A stretch of 64,000 nucleotides of DNA from JALEFZ01 sp039817415 (GCA_039817415.1 JBCBVV010000001.1:1-64000), one strand, 5' to 3'. Positions 23,636 to 33,361 are shown, numbered from the stretch's first letter. Notes: generated by a model from the sequence alone, not told the origin. A program made the numbers and translations.

Positions 23636-25734
23636 GGAAGCCATTTCAAGCTAGACCGCTGACCATTTGGTCCTACTAGATTCAAGAGATAGACTTGATG
23701 GCTGAGCTGAGGCAGCTGTATCTCCTTATTAAATGATGTTTCTTTTAGGTCAATACGCTCTCTGATTACCTCTTTCCCCATCATGTCGTAAAGATATAGA
23801 TCATATCGCCCTTCAAGGCGACTGCGCCCATAGAGTTCAAATCCTAAGTCTGTAGACCTAATTCCAATCTTTTCTATCGTGGGAACGAATATTTCCACCT
23901 CATCAGAAAAATCAAGTTCCCCATTGATCCCCTGCCAAGCTATTTTATACCTAACCCAACCTGCTGGTGCTTCTAAATCAACAAACTGATATTGTTCCGA
24001 GGAAGAGAAAGGTACCTGAGCGATTTTCTTTCCATCCCGATAAACCTGATAGTCAACACCTTCTGACTGAACAGCTCGCCAAGCTAATTGAACCTTAGCC
24101 TCCACCAACTTTACACTAACCTCCATCCACAAGACTGGCAGCGTAGTATCCATTGCGACCTGAACGGCTTGATAAGCATTCAATAGCCCATAGCCGTATT
24201 GATTGTCAAAGCCCGCAGGACCAAGGTCCCTTGCGGTAGTCCTTAAAATTCCCCTTACACTATCGGCGGTTAAATTCGGCCCCTCCGTTAATATCAACGC
24301 ACTTACACCTGCCACCTGAGAAGTCGCGGAAGATGTTCCTCCAAAATAGCGGGAAAAGTCAATATCGGTGAGATCGGGATTACCTGACATGTTGATGCCA
24401 TTCGCTCCCATCCGATCTGTCACCCTGATATCTGCCAAGAGATTGGTGGTAGCAGAAGGAGCTACGACATCTATTTCTGGACCAGTATTCGAATAATTTG
24501 AAATCGTTCCATTTTTATCAACCGCCCCACAGGCAATGGTTGTAGGCAAATTACCCGGATAGCGAACGCAAGAAGTGTCATTTCCAGCTGCATAGACCAT
24601 GACTGTACCTAGCCCCCCTCTACCTCTTATCACCGCGCTGTCAATCGCATCCCTAAGAACCGGGAAAATATTGTTGGCACAAGAGGGGTATCCATAGGCA
24701 TTGTTGACAACATCTGCTCCATTCCTCCATGACCACATCACACCATCCGCCACTGAGCTTACGACAGTTGGTGAGACGATAAAGGGAAAATATACAGGGA
24801 GAATATCTACATGCTGCGCAATCCCTCTTATCCCTCGGTTATTGCCATGAAGGGCACCGATAATTCCTGCACAAGCCTGTCCATGCATCTCATTTGAAAA
24901 ATTAGGAGCGCCAGTACCTATCCCCGTAGCGGGTGGAGCGTAGCCAGGTAATACCCTACTTATCCCCATGGTATCCTCCAAATCGAGGTGTGCTTCAACT
25001 CCGTTGTCAATAACAGCTACGGTAATGTGCGTATTTGCCCCCATCAAGGCCCATGCCTCTGGTGCATCGATATCTATATCAGGTGTACAAGCAAAGCCAT
25101 CTACTAGCTGTCCCGTATTGTTCAAATAATATTGATCCCCGTAAAATGGATCGTTTAACAATTCAGGCTGCGCATAAAAATCTGGCTGCACCCAATGGAA
25201 CATCTGGGTATTAGACATGGCAATTGATAGAGGAAGGGTTCTATCTGGGTTATCCAAAGAAATAAAAGAAATGCCTTCACCTGTTTGCCCCAGTTGAGCT
25301 GATGGATAGGAAGCAAGGAGGCCTTTAAGGACAGTCGAGTCAAAACTATTGTTCTCCAAGAACACCACCCTATGGCTTAGGTACAATCCCATGCCATCAT
25401 CTGTACGATATCCAAAATGTGCCGATTCAACCTGACTGGTATCGTCCACGATGGATGCGAGCAAGGAAATAATAGATTCGTCCTCTTCTCCTGTGGGTAG
25501 GAGAACGGTAAAATGCTTAGCAGGCAAAAGGGTAGGTAGTATTTCTGCACCTGAGAAAACTGAGGCTTGAAATACATCGTTGGCCCATTCTTCATCTTCG
25601 ACAAAAATGGACAACATTCTTACATCCTTATTCAGGGCTATGGAGTCATTATGATCTCCAATGTAATAGGTCTGCGCATAAAGCGAACAGCCCCAAAATC
25701 CTGATAATAAAAGGATTAGTGATGTTAGTTTCAT
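23632..25734 (-). CDS. T9SS-secreted subtilisin-like serine protease (S8)
   Basis: A 700-residue subtilase with signal peptide (LTSLILLLSGFWGCSLYAQ). A roughly 200-residue N-terminal region precedes the catalytic domain: Asp243 in AVIDNGVEAHLD, His284 in EMHGQACAGIIGA, the oxyanion Asn in YAAGNDTSC and Ser468 in GGTSSATSQVAGVSAL (family consensus GTSxAxPxxAG, with P replaced by Q). After the catalytic domain come a fibronectin-type III-like unit (VKLVEAKVQLAWRAVQSEG, then DGKKIAQV) and a C-terminal T9SS sorting tail (GRYDLYLYDMMGKEV, then VYLLNLVGPNG). It should act extracellularly or on the cell surface. No operon partner is visible. Confidence 0.94.
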   Translation of the reverse strand: MKLTSLILLLSGFWGCSLYAQTYYIGDHNDSIALNKDVRMLSIFVEDEEWANDVFQASVFSGAEILPTLLPAKHFTVLLPTGEEDESIISLLASIVDDTSQVESAHFGYRTDDGMGLYLSHRVVFLENNSFDSTVLKGLLASYPSAQLGQTGEGISFISLDNPDRTLPLSIAMSNTQMFHWVQPDFYAQPELLNDPFYGDQYYLNNTGQLVDGFACTPDIDIDAPEAWALMGANTHITVAVIDNGVEAHLDLEDTMGISRVLPGYAPPATGIGTGAPNFSNEMHGQACAGIIGALHGNNRGIRGIAQHVDILPVYFPFIVSPTVVSSVADGVMWSWRNGADVVNNAYGYPSCANNIFPVLRDAIDSAVIRGRGGLGTVMVYAAGNDTSCVRYPGNLPTTIACGAVDKNGTISNYSNTGPEIDVVAPSATTNLLADIRVTDRMGANGINMSGNPDLTDIDFSRYFGGTSSATSQVAGVSALILTEGPNLTADSVRGILRTTARDLGPAGFDNQYGYGLLNAYQAVQVAMDTTLPVLWMEVSVKLVEAKVQLAWRAVQSEGVDYQVYRDGKKIAQVPFSSSEQYQFVDLEAPAGWVRYKIAWQGINGELDFSDEVEIFVPTIEKIGIRSTDLGFELYGRSRLEGRYDLYLYDMMGKEVIRERIDLKETSFNKEIQLPQLSHQVYLLNLVGPNGQRSSLKWLP

Positions 25735-26050
25735 GATAAGGTACTAAGGGCAGGCATCTTCAGGGTGCTACAAATCTGACAAAATCTAACATCAAAGACA
25801 ATGAGATTTTTTAGATATGTCCCCTTTTGCCTATAGATCCTATTCTAAGCTGTACTTTTGACTAGCCAATCTTCAGAAAGTTTTATCTACTTCGCAATCG
25901 AACAAATTTTCTTCCCTTCCTATCGTAAATCTTAATTTGAAACAAACCCGATTACCTACTATCCGTATTTGTTCATTTTTACAACAACCTAACTTCTCGT
26001 TTCTCCATTAGAACAGATTTCTTAAGTTTGGACCTTATTTCAGCGTAAAG
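25735..26050. other. Intergenic stretch with the cca promoter
   Basis: This 316-bp spacer between divergent genes holds no credible ORF. It is AT-rich near 25910-26030. Its identifiable content is the -7 box at 26023-26030 for the CCA-adding enzyme; the promoter of the subtilase must lie in its left part but I cannot place it. Confidence 0.4.
26023..26030 (+). promoter_or_regulatory. Bacteroidota promoter for the CCA-adding enzyme
   Basis: TAAGTTTG matches the -7 consensus TAnnTTTG. A TTTC (one mismatch from TTTG) at 26000-26003 lies at exactly the standard 19-nt spacing for the -33 element. The ATG at 26051 follows about 20 nt later, a short leader. Confidence 0.5.
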
Positions 26051-27457
26051 ATGAATCTTACTGAGGCCGTAAATAGGCCCCTTTTCAGAGAATTAAGCCA
26101 TTGTGCAGAAGAACTCAATCTTCGTGCATATGTAATTGGCGGTTTCGTTCGGGATTATTTCCTGAAGCGTCCTAGCAAGGATGTAGATGTGGTGGTGGAA
26201 GGAAGAGGGATTGATTTGGCGAGAGCCTTTGCTCGAAAAATTGGGACGAGGGATGTAATTGTTTACGAGAACTTTGGAACGGCCATGGTTCGTAAAGACG
26301 ATTTTGAGGTGGAATTTGTGGGGGCAAGAAAGGAAAGTTATCGCCGTGATAGCCGCAAACCAATAGTTGAAGAAGGGAGCCTTCAAGATGATCAAGTCCG
26401 AAGGGACTTTACCATCAATGCGCTTTCTATTTCGATCAATAAAGAGGACTATGGACAGCTGTTCGATCCGTTTGAAGGAATAGAGGATCTGAACGGTGGA
26501 ATCATCAAAACTCCCACAAATCCTGATATAACCTTTTCAGATGATCCCCTGAGGATGATGCGGGCTATACGATTTGCTTCTCAGCTTAATTTCCATATCG
26601 AACCTCGTACCTTTCAGGCCATTTCTGACAACAAGAAAAGGATCAATATTGTCTCAGGTGAAAGAATCGCTACCGAGCTCAATAAAATCATCTTGTCGCC
26701 ACGACCTTCCCTAGGTTTTAAGCTTCTTTTTAAAACCGGCCTACTCGCCATCATTTTTCCAGAGCTTCAACGTATGCATGGAGTGGAATACAAAAATGGT
26801 CGAGGACACAAGGATAACTTCTATCACACCCTTCAGGTACTTGATAATATTTCTCTTAAATCTGATAATCTCTGGTTGAGGTGGGTAGCTATCCTACATG
26901 ACATAGCCAAGCCCAATACCAAAAGATTTGATCCAGTAAGGGGATGGACCTTTGATGGGCATGAAGACAAAGGGGCGCGTATGGTGCCCAAAATCTTCCG
27001 CAATCTTAAGTTGCCGCTGAATGAGCACATGAAATATGTCCAAAAGCTGGTTCAACTTCATCAACGCCCTATTGCTTTGGTCAATGAGGAGGTATCTGAT
27101 AGTGCCATTCGAAGAATCGTGGTAGATGCAGGAGAAGATTTAGAGGATTTATTAGATTTCTGCCGAGCGGATATTACCTCAAAGAATGACAAGAAGGTAG
27201 CCCGATTCCTTTCCAACTATGAAAAGCTGGAAGCTCGAATCCACGAAGTCTTGGAAAGAGACAACCTTCGCAATTGGCAGCCACCGGTGGATGGCAATAC
27301 CATTATGGAGACCTTTAACTTATCCCCTTCCAGGGCGGTAGGTCAAATAAAAAATGAAATTAGAGAAGCCATTTTAGAAGGTATCATTCCTAACGACAAG
27401 GAAGCTGCCATTAGCTTTATGCACAAAATTGCTTCCAAGTACATCAAGAACACTTAA
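26051..27457 (+). CDS. cca: CCA tRNA nucleotidyltransferase with HD domain
   Basis: The 468-residue enzyme has the class II nucleotidyltransferase head: GGFVRD (G30-D35) and the metal-binding DVD at D44/D46 in RPSKDVDVVVEG. The RRDFTINAL segment, DDPLRMMRAIRFA (motif with D-x-x-R) and a helical neck follow. The C-terminal part contains an HD phosphohydrolase-type domain (HKDNFYHTLQVLD, WVAILHDIAKP, DGHEDKGARM). It adds or repairs the 3'-CCA of tRNAs; the HD domain is associated with 2',3'-cyclic phosphatase activity in E. coli. Length is normal for Bacteroidota. It converges with the serine hydrolase gene at 15 bp. Confidence 0.96.
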   Translation: MNLTEAVNRPLFRELSHCAEELNLRAYVIGGFVRDYFLKRPSKDVDVVVEGRGIDLARAFARKIGTRDVIVYENFGTAMVRKDDFEVEFVGARKESYRRDSRKPIVEEGSLQDDQVRRDFTINALSISINKEDYGQLFDPFEGIEDLNGGIIKTPTNPDITFSDDPLRMMRAIRFASQLNFHIEPRTFQAISDNKKRINIVSGERIATELNKIILSPRPSLGFKLLFKTGLLAIIFPELQRMHGVEYKNGRGHKDNFYHTLQVLDNISLKSDNLWLRWVAILHDIAKPNTKRFDPVRGWTFDGHEDKGARMVPKIFRNLKLPLNEHMKYVQKLVQLHQRPIALVNEEVSDSAIRRIVVDAGEDLEDLLDFCRADITSKNDKKVARFLSNYEKLEARIHEVLERDNLRNWQPPVDGNTIMETFNLSPSRAVGQIKNEIREAILEGIIPNDKEAAISFMHKIASKYIKNT

Positions 27458-27472
27458 GATTGATGTCCTGAA

Positions 27473-28594
27473 TTAGAGATTCATGGCACCTGAAAGTATC
27501 TCCCACATGTCATTGTGAAAAATGATGGGCACCAGTGAATTTTCTGGAGCATTTCCCATACGAACCACCACCAAATCCTGAGAGGGCACAACATCAATGA
27601 TTTGGCCATTCTTACCCATGGCAGCAAATAGATCTGATGGGGCCTTGGGAGCGACTGCGATATTATAACCTGTGGGCAAGCCAGGTAAAATCACAGAGCT
27701 TTTTCCATTAAGCCACCACAAATAGCCATAGGCGGGATTGAGTTCCTGAGAACTGTTAACCATCGCTTGAAAATAGCTGCTGTCTTGTAGAATGGCTTCA
27801 TTTTCCCATCTGCCTTCGTTCAGAATGAGCAAACCAAACCTCGCCGCATCTCTAGCAGTGCTCCAATAGACATTGTTATAACCGGAACTAATCCAAGCTC
27901 CGTTCATCCCAACCTTTTCCTCCACTCTGTTATTGGTAAAGGCATTGTAGGTGAGACCAGATGCTTGAGAAACGACTTTTTCCAATAAGGTATAAGGACC
28001 ATTGTGGTAAAACCATTGGGTTCCAGGTTCAGCTTTAAAGTTAAGACAGCTAGGCTCTGTACAATCTAAGTCCGAAACTTCATAATCCAGACCCGTGGTC
28101 ATGGTCAGTTGGTTCCAAACGGTAATCTTATCTTCTTCTTCCCTAGTCAGGTTCGTCCAATTATTCCCCAAGTAGGTCGAACTAGGTTGGTTTATATCAA
28201 GCAAGCCTTCCTCTTGCGCAATTCCAACATTGAGGGCCGTGAGAGATTTTCCCGCAGAAGCCCAATACCAATTGGAAGTAGGCCCAAAATCAGCATCATC
28301 CGTGATGGTTCTTCCCCAATATTTCTCCACCACCATCTTACCTTCCTTCAAAACGATGAAGGCACGGGTATTTTGATTTTCTAGGTAAGTGTACAGCTCC
28401 TGCAGTTTTTCTTCATTCCATTCTAGTTCATTTGTAGAAGTACTTTCCCATTCATTACCTGAGGTAGGAGGAAAATAATACTGCAATTCTTCTTTCGGAT
28501 CCTCCTCTTCAGATGGATCAGGCTCAATGGGTTCTTGCATATTGCAGGAGAAAAGATACACAGCAAGCAAAAGTGTAAAGGGGAGGTATTTCAT
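27473..28594 (-). CDS. Serine hydrolase lipoprotein (beta-lactamase/class C fold)
   Basis: From the ATG at 28594 the 373-residue protein has a lipoprotein signal (MKYLPFTLLLAVYLFSC, lipid Cys 17) and a negatively charged linker (PDPSEEEDPKEE), which then leads to a penicillin-binding-like domain. The catalytic SxxK is S113-A-G-K116 in WASAGKSLTALNVG; the YxN motif is YHN in FYHNGPYTLL; the third motif reads GKNGQIID, an altered KTG/HxG. Family members hydrolyse beta-lactams, esters or D-amino-acid peptides; the target here is not evident, and the location is the cell envelope. It converges with cca. Confidence 0.9.
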   Translation of the reverse strand: MKYLPFTLLLAVYLFSCNMQEPIEPDPSEEEDPKEELQYYFPPTSGNEWESTSTNELEWNEEKLQELYTYLENQNTRAFIVLKEGKMVVEKYWGRTITDDADFGPTSNWYWASAGKSLTALNVGIAQEEGLLDINQPSSTYLGNNWTNLTREEEDKITVWNQLTMTTGLDYEVSDLDCTEPSCLNFKAEPGTQWFYHNGPYTLLEKVVSQASGLTYNAFTNNRVEEKVGMNGAWISSGYNNVYWSTARDAARFGLLILNEGRWENEAILQDSSYFQAMVNSSQELNPAYGYLWWLNGKSSVILPGLPTGYNIAVAPKAPSDLFAAMGKNGQIIDVVPSQDLVVVRMGNAPENSLVPIIFHNDMWEILSGAMNL

Positions 28595-28771
28595 GTGGAA
28601 GTGATTTGCTCTTAGACCCAAAATGAAGGGAGGGGTTTAAAGTGTCATAGCTGATTTTCTGAATCGTCATGTGCTATATGCTTCTCAACCTGCTAATTGC
28701 AATTGCGGAAGCAGATTGTGGGGAGTTTTGCCCAATGATTTGTATAATTAACATAACAAACAGACAAACCC

Positions 28772-29395
28772 ATGCGTCTTTCCCTGCTTACCTTTCTCCT
28801 CATTTCTTCATTTTCCCTTTCGGCACAAAAGTACTTCGGGATTAGATTTGCCTCTGACTATAATTGGTTCCCCCTTTCCGATCAGGTTGGACTGGTTGAC
28901 AATGGGTTTACCACTGGCAAACTTGGACTTTATTATGCCTCTTACAAACAAGCAAGTGGATTTGAAATAGGCTTAAATGTAAATTATAAAGATGGAAATG
29001 GGCAAGGTTTCTCCAACCTTCCTGTCGTCATGAGAGACTGGGGACCAGATCAAAATGTAGGTTACATGGGGGTCGAAATGGATGTAAAAGCAGGCCCTAG
29101 GATCTGGCCCATTTATCCTAAAATTGGATACATACTAGGCTACCGATTTACCAGGCTGGGATTTTTCTCCGATCCTGATAGCGAGTTTGAGGTCAATCCG
29201 CTTTACCTTCATCTTCCCTTTGGCGTATCGGCCAATCTCCCTACACAATGGGGACTGGTAGGCTTTGGTGCCTTTTTTAATGTAGGTGTCCTTAACGTGG
29301 CGAACCTGCAAGACCAACCTTCCTTTAGAAATGGAGGCCGCCATAGGAGCTTTACTTTCGAGATCAATGTGGCTATTCAGAGTAGCGATGAGTAA
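28772..29395 (+). CDS. Secreted hypothetical, probable outer-membrane beta-barrel
   Basis: A 207-residue protein with a signal peptide (SLLTFLLISSFSLSAQ). The rest has the alternating pattern of a small beta-barrel: GIRFASDYNWFPLSD, KLGLYYASYKQASGFEIGLN, WPIYPKIGYILGYRFTRLGF, LPFGVSANLPTQWGLVGFGA, FFNVGVLNV, and a last strand FEINVAIQSS. No enzymatic motif is present. Many Bacteroidota encode 200-residue PorT/OmpA-barrel-like proteins of this style with no known function. It is monocistronic, followed by the UbiD gene about 130 bp later. Confidence 0.72.
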   Translation: MRLSLLTFLLISSFSLSAQKYFGIRFASDYNWFPLSDQVGLVDNGFTTGKLGLYYASYKQASGFEIGLNVNYKDGNGQGFSNLPVVMRDWGPDQNVGYMGVEMDVKAGPRIWPIYPKIGYILGYRFTRLGFFSDPDSEFEVNPLYLHLPFGVSANLPTQWGLVGFGAFFNVGVLNVANLQDQPSFRNGGRHRSFTFEINVAIQSSDE

Positions 29396-29524
29396 TGTCT
29401 TCCTTTTACCTGACAATTGTTTTCAATTCTTTCAATCAACAGCATAACTTTTGTCGGCTATATGGGTTGATAAGCCTGTATCTTGTTCCAAAGGACAAGA
29501 CGAATCACATAAATTACCATCAAC

Positions 29525-31360
29525 TTGAGATACAAAAGTCTTCGTCAGTGTGTAAATGACCTAGAAAAACATCAGCATTTGGTTCGGATCAAAACAGAAG
29601 TAGATCCTGACCTTGAAATGGCTGAAATCCAAAGAAGGTTATACGAACAAGGAGGTCCTGCAGTCTTATTTGAACAGGTGAAGGGTTCTTCCTTTCCTGC
29701 CCTGGCAAACCTATACGGCACAATGGACCGGGCGAGATTTATTTTTCGATCTACGCTGGAGCTTGTCAAAAGGGTGGTTGAGCTAAAAGCCGATCCAACC
29801 AACTTTTTCAAGGCTCCACTCAGATATATGGGTACTCCTTTGATAGCGGTAAATGCGCTTCCTATCAAAGCCAGATGGAGGAAACCTATTTTGTTTGGAG
29901 AAACGAGCCTTGATCAACTCCCCCAAATCAAATCATGGCCCATGGATGGTGGTCCCTATGTCCTGTTGCCGCAGGTTTACACAGAAGATCCTGAGAAACC
30001 TGGACCGATGAAGTCCAATTTGGGCATGTACAGGGTACAAATTGCAGGGAATGAATACGTCCCCAACAAAGAAATAGGACTACATTATCAAATCCACAGG
30101 GGGATTGGGGTACATCATACCAAGGCAGCAGCCAAGGGAGAAAAGCTCAGGGTGAGTGTATTTGTAGGTGGACCACCTGCTCATAGTTTTGGAGCCGTCA
30201 TGCCCTTGCCAGAAGGACTAACCGAACTGATGTTTTATGGCCTGTTTGCAGGCCGAAACTTTAGGTATATCAAGCACAAAGGGCATACCTTATCATCTGA
30301 TGCAGACTTTGTTATCACGGGAACCATAGATCCTTCCGCCACCAAACCGGAAGGGCCTTTCGGCGACCACTTGGGATATTATAGCCTTCAGCATGAATTT
30401 CCTGTCATGCAGGTGGATGGAGTCTATCACCGAAAAGATGCAATTTGGCCATTTACAGTTGTAGGCAGACCTCCACAAGAGGATACTACCTTTGGAGAAT
30501 TGATACATGAGGTAACAGCTTCCATGGTGCCGGTTTCTGTTCCTGGCCTTCATGCTATGCATGCCGTTGATGCTGCAGGGGTACATCCACTGTTATTGGC
30601 TACAGGAAGTGAACGATACGTCCCATACAAGAAACGCTATCCACAGGAGTTATTAACCGTAGCCAATGCTGTTTTAGGGTTTGGTCAAGCCTCCTTGGCC
30701 AAGTATCTTTTGATCGTAGCCAAGGAAGATAATCCTCCTGAAATCCATCATATCGGAGAATATCTTCAATTTCTTCTAAAGCGAATTGACTGGGAAAGAG
30801 ACCTCCACTTCCAGACTCGAACTACGATGGACACCCTTGACTATTCTGGAAAAGGCCTAAACCAAGGCTCAAAGGTGGTCATGGCAGCTGCAGGGGACCC
30901 CATTCGTGAATTGACCAGTACACTTCCAGAAGATTTTTCCCTTCCTCAAGGATTCTCAGATCCCCAATTCGTGATGCCTGGTATTTTGGCGATCAAAGGG
31001 CCTGCCTTTCAAGATGATGAAACAGGAGAGACAACTGCCAAGAACTTAACTCATCATCTGGAAAGAATAGCTACACTCGCAGAAATACCGCTGATTATCC
31101 TATGCGATGATAGCCAATTTGTGCAGAGGACCCTCAACAATTTTCTATGGGTAACCTTTACTCGCTCGAATCCATCACATGATATGTATGGGGTGCATTC
31201 CTTTATGGATCACAAACATTGGGGATGTAGAGGACCCTTGATGATAGATGCCAGAATAAAGCCTCATCATGCACCTCCCTTGGTGGAAGATCCTGCGGTT
31301 ACCCAAAAGGTCGATCAAATGGTTGCCAAAGGTGGTCCTCTTCATGGTATTCTGGAATAG
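29525..31360 (+). CDS. UbiD-family (prenylated-FMN-dependent) decarboxylase
   Basis: The 611-residue protein is a UbiD family member. The TTG start at 29525 is chosen because the family-typical N-terminus (SLRQCVNDLEKHQHLVRIKT, then EVDPDLEMAEIQRR) begins there; the next ATG would remove it. Key regions are RVQIAGNEYV, HYQIHRGIGVHHTKA, SVFVGGPPAHSFGAVMPLPEG with the cofactor-binding site, and PEGPFGDHLGYYSLQHEFPV with the conserved acid-base Glu of the family in EGPFGDHxGYY. It would use prenylated FMN made by a UbiX partner, which is not in the window. It probably acts in quinone (menaquinone in Bacteroidota) or aromatic-acid metabolism; which one is unknown. It is longer than the roughly 500-residue E. 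coli UbiD. Confidence 0.93.
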   Translation: MRYKSLRQCVNDLEKHQHLVRIKTEVDPDLEMAEIQRRLYEQGGPAVLFEQVKGSSFPALANLYGTMDRARFIFRSTLELVKRVVELKADPTNFFKAPLRYMGTPLIAVNALPIKARWRKPILFGETSLDQLPQIKSWPMDGGPYVLLPQVYTEDPEKPGPMKSNLGMYRVQIAGNEYVPNKEIGLHYQIHRGIGVHHTKAAAKGEKLRVSVFVGGPPAHSFGAVMPLPEGLTELMFYGLFAGRNFRYIKHKGHTLSSDADFVITGTIDPSATKPEGPFGDHLGYYSLQHEFPVMQVDGVYHRKDAIWPFTVVGRPPQEDTTFGELIHEVTASMVPVSVPGLHAMHAVDAAGVHPLLLATGSERYVPYKKRYPQELLTVANAVLGFGQASLAKYLLIVAKEDNPPEIHHIGEYLQFLLKRIDWERDLHFQTRTTMDTLDYSGKGLNQGSKVVMAAAGDPIRELTSTLPEDFSLPQGFSDPQFVMPGILAIKGPAFQDDETGETTAKNLTHHLERIATLAEIPLIILCDDSQFVQRTLNNFLWVTFTRSNPSHDMYGVHSFMDHKHWGCRGPLMIDARIKPHHAPPLVEDPAVTQKVDQMVAKGGPLHGILE

Positions 31361-31383
31361 CGAAAAGAACCAACAACTTAGGC

Positions 31384-33012
31384 TCAAGAAATAGATTTAT
31401 TGGTCTCTTTGATCACTTCATCTAGTTCTTGGGCGCTTTTCTCAATTTTATCCTGGTAGGTACTTGCCTCATCTGGCCCTACTATTCTCATAACTGTTAT
31501 CAGCCCCATGATGGTAGCCAAAGGAGCCCTGACCCGATGAGATAAATCGAAGGCAAATGATTGGAGCTTTTCGTTTTTCGAGGATAATTCTCGGGTCCTA
31601 TCCGCCACCTTCTTCTCTAAAGCTGAATTGAGCAATTGAATTTCCTTTGCTTGAAAGGCGATTTCCTCCTTTTGCTCACGCTGAAGTTCTAAGGCTCTCC
31701 GAAGTTTCAAACGACTGTTCAAAACAGAAGTAAGGAGAAAAAGGACCAGAACAATGGCACCTATCCCAAAAAGAATGGTCAATCTTTGTTTTCTAATGGT
31801 CTGTTCCTGCCCAGAACTTTTCTCAATCAGGCTTTCCTGATATTCTTGCTTAGAGGCAATTCTCAAGGCCTCCTCAGTCCAAATTCTTTCATGCTGAAAT
31901 TCATGGTTAAGAATGGAATCCCGTAAGTCCAGTTCTCTGAACAGCCATAGTTTTTTAGCCGCTTCATTACCCGATTTTTCGTTAACGTAAGCCAATTTGT
32001 GATATAAGGCCGACAAGGTCTTGATAGAAGCATTTGAATTATCCAATCTATCAATAGCTTCTTTGTAGCTTCTCTCAGCCCGCCAGAGAATATTCTTTTT
32101 CACATACCAATCCCCTAATAAGGAAAAGCTTCTTGAAAATTGTTCTGGGTTATTTTCTTCTGTTTGTAGGCTAATGGCCTTCTTGATGGCCTTGTTGGAA
32201 GCAGTCATTTCTCCTACCTCCATATACATTGAGGCAAGAAAATTATGGATCTCAATTTGATCGATTTTTACCTTAAGATTTTCTGCGATACGAATGGATT
32301 CCAGCCCCCACCAAATCCCATCATCCTGATTCCTCAGTTTGTCAAGCGTTCTGGCCTTCAAAAAATACGTTTTTACCAAAGAGATAGAGTCCTTTATTAA
32401 CCTAAAGCTGTATATGGCCTGATCTGCAAAATGATCAGCCTCAGAATTTCTCCTTTCCGACAAAAAGGATTCCGCCAAGACTACTGCAAGAGAAGCTGCC
32501 TCCGCATGTTGTTCAGCTTCCTTAAGAATTGGGAAGGCCGATAGGCCAAAAGAAATAGCGGCCCCATTCCTTTTCTTTTGTAGGAAACAATTGGCCATAA
32601 CTTGGTGGATTCGGGCAAGCTGCAGATCGGCTCCCAAACTTTTATAAATATCTGAGGCTAAGTAAAATGACCTCAAAGCTAAGTTTATTTCCTTATCAGC
32701 TAGGTAAATCCACCCCTGAATAGCATGAGCTTCTGCTACATAGGATGCAAAGTCAGATTCGTCCTCTAGCAAAACGAAAAGAGCATCCACATGCTTCGAG
32801 GCCCAATCAGGATTCTCATCCAATTCGACTTGGGCTTCATATACAAGACTATCCAGCACCACCACATTCACTTGGGAGCGATGGCGCTTCAAGAATCTGG
32901 TTAGCTCCTTAGAGGAAAAAGCGTAGGAAGTAGGTAGGAATCCAGCAAGAAGAAAGATAAGACAAATAAGCCATCTGGCTTGCACTTGCCATAACTCGAG
33001 CGTTCCCCTCAT
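31384..33012 (-). CDS. TPR sensor with DHp domain but no kinase ATPase domain
   Basis: This 542-residue protein has a signal peptide or anchor (ARWLICLIFLLAGFLPTSYA), a long periplasmic tetratricopeptide-like region (about residues 60-390; for example AEAHAIQGWIYLADKEINLA and YHKLAYVNEKSGNEAAKKLW), one transmembrane helix near 410-432 (LFGIGAIVLVLFLLTSVL), a coiled coil, and a DHp/HisKA-type helix pair with a candidate phospho-His at about H492 in FDLSHRVRAPLATIMGL. It then stops about 50 residues later (KETNKSIS), and no HATPase domain follows. The downstream DNA codes for UbiD on the other strand, so no frameshifted ATPase is hidden there. Function is inferred as a phosphotransfer or sensing protein that needs a kinase in trans. 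Confidence 0.85.
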   Translation of the reverse strand: MRGTLELWQVQARWLICLIFLLAGFLPTSYAFSSKELTRFLKRHRSQVNVVVLDSLVYEAQVELDENPDWASKHVDALFVLLEDESDFASYVAEAHAIQGWIYLADKEINLALRSFYLASDIYKSLGADLQLARIHQVMANCFLQKKRNGAAISFGLSAFPILKEAEQHAEAASLAVVLAESFLSERRNSEADHFADQAIYSFRLIKDSISLVKTYFLKARTLDKLRNQDDGIWWGLESIRIAENLKVKIDQIEIHNFLASMYMEVGEMTASNKAIKKAISLQTEENNPEQFSRSFSLLGDWYVKKNILWRAERSYKEAIDRLDNSNASIKTLSALYHKLAYVNEKSGNEAAKKLWLFRELDLRDSILNHEFQHERIWTEEALRIASKQEYQESLIEKSSGQEQTIRKQRLTILFGIGAIVLVLFLLTSVLNSRLKLRRALELQREQKEEIAFQAKEIQLLNSALEKKVADRTRELSSKNEKLQSFAFDLSHRVRAPLATIMGLITVMRIVGPDEASTYQDKIEKSAQELDEVIKETNKSIS

Positions 33013-33361
33013 TAGACATCAATTAATCCCAACTAAGTTAAGAGAAGAAAAATTTATTCGATAGATAAACTTTACACAAATCAAACAATGCCACAGTTGT
33101 TCGAAATGAGCAATATTAGCCCACGAAGCGGTGAGATTCCTAGTTTTCCGCATTCCCCTCTTCCTCAGATCTTTATAAATACCGTAAGAATACGGAATGG
33201 GGTAAAAATTTTTATCTCTTCAAACTTTTCGTTTTTGCTCCGATACTTTCAAGAACAATTATACGTCTACGCTGGTACATAAGCATAGATACTACTCCCA
33301 CTACCCGCAAAGCTGGGCAATAGCCCAAACATTATTTCATCTTCATATCTCAACAACAAGC
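33013..33361. other. Intergenic stretch between divergent genes
   Basis: This 349-bp spacer contains no credible gene; a 64-codon frame from 33088 lacks any coding character. Small structures: CCGTA-AGAA-TACGG near 33180-33200 (5-bp stem) and GGGC-AATA-GCCC near 33314-33325. Promoters for the TPR/DHp gene and the DUF2147 gene must lie here but no exact TAnnTTTG box was found. Confidence 0.35.

Noticed and set aside
27473..28621. True beta-lactamase resistance gene
   Set aside because: Only the SxxK and YxN motifs of the wider serine hydrolase family are visible, the third motif is altered, and an anchored lipoprotein form is common for non-lactamase esterases and peptidases.
31360..31384. 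Possible frameshift hiding the HATPase domain of the DHp protein
   Set aside because: The DNA beyond the stop is the 3' end of ubiD on the other strand and leaves only 23 bp, so no ATPase domain exists there in any frame.
33088..33282. 64-codon frame in the spacer before the DUF2147 gene
   Set aside because: No motif, odd composition and no promoter or terminator of its own.
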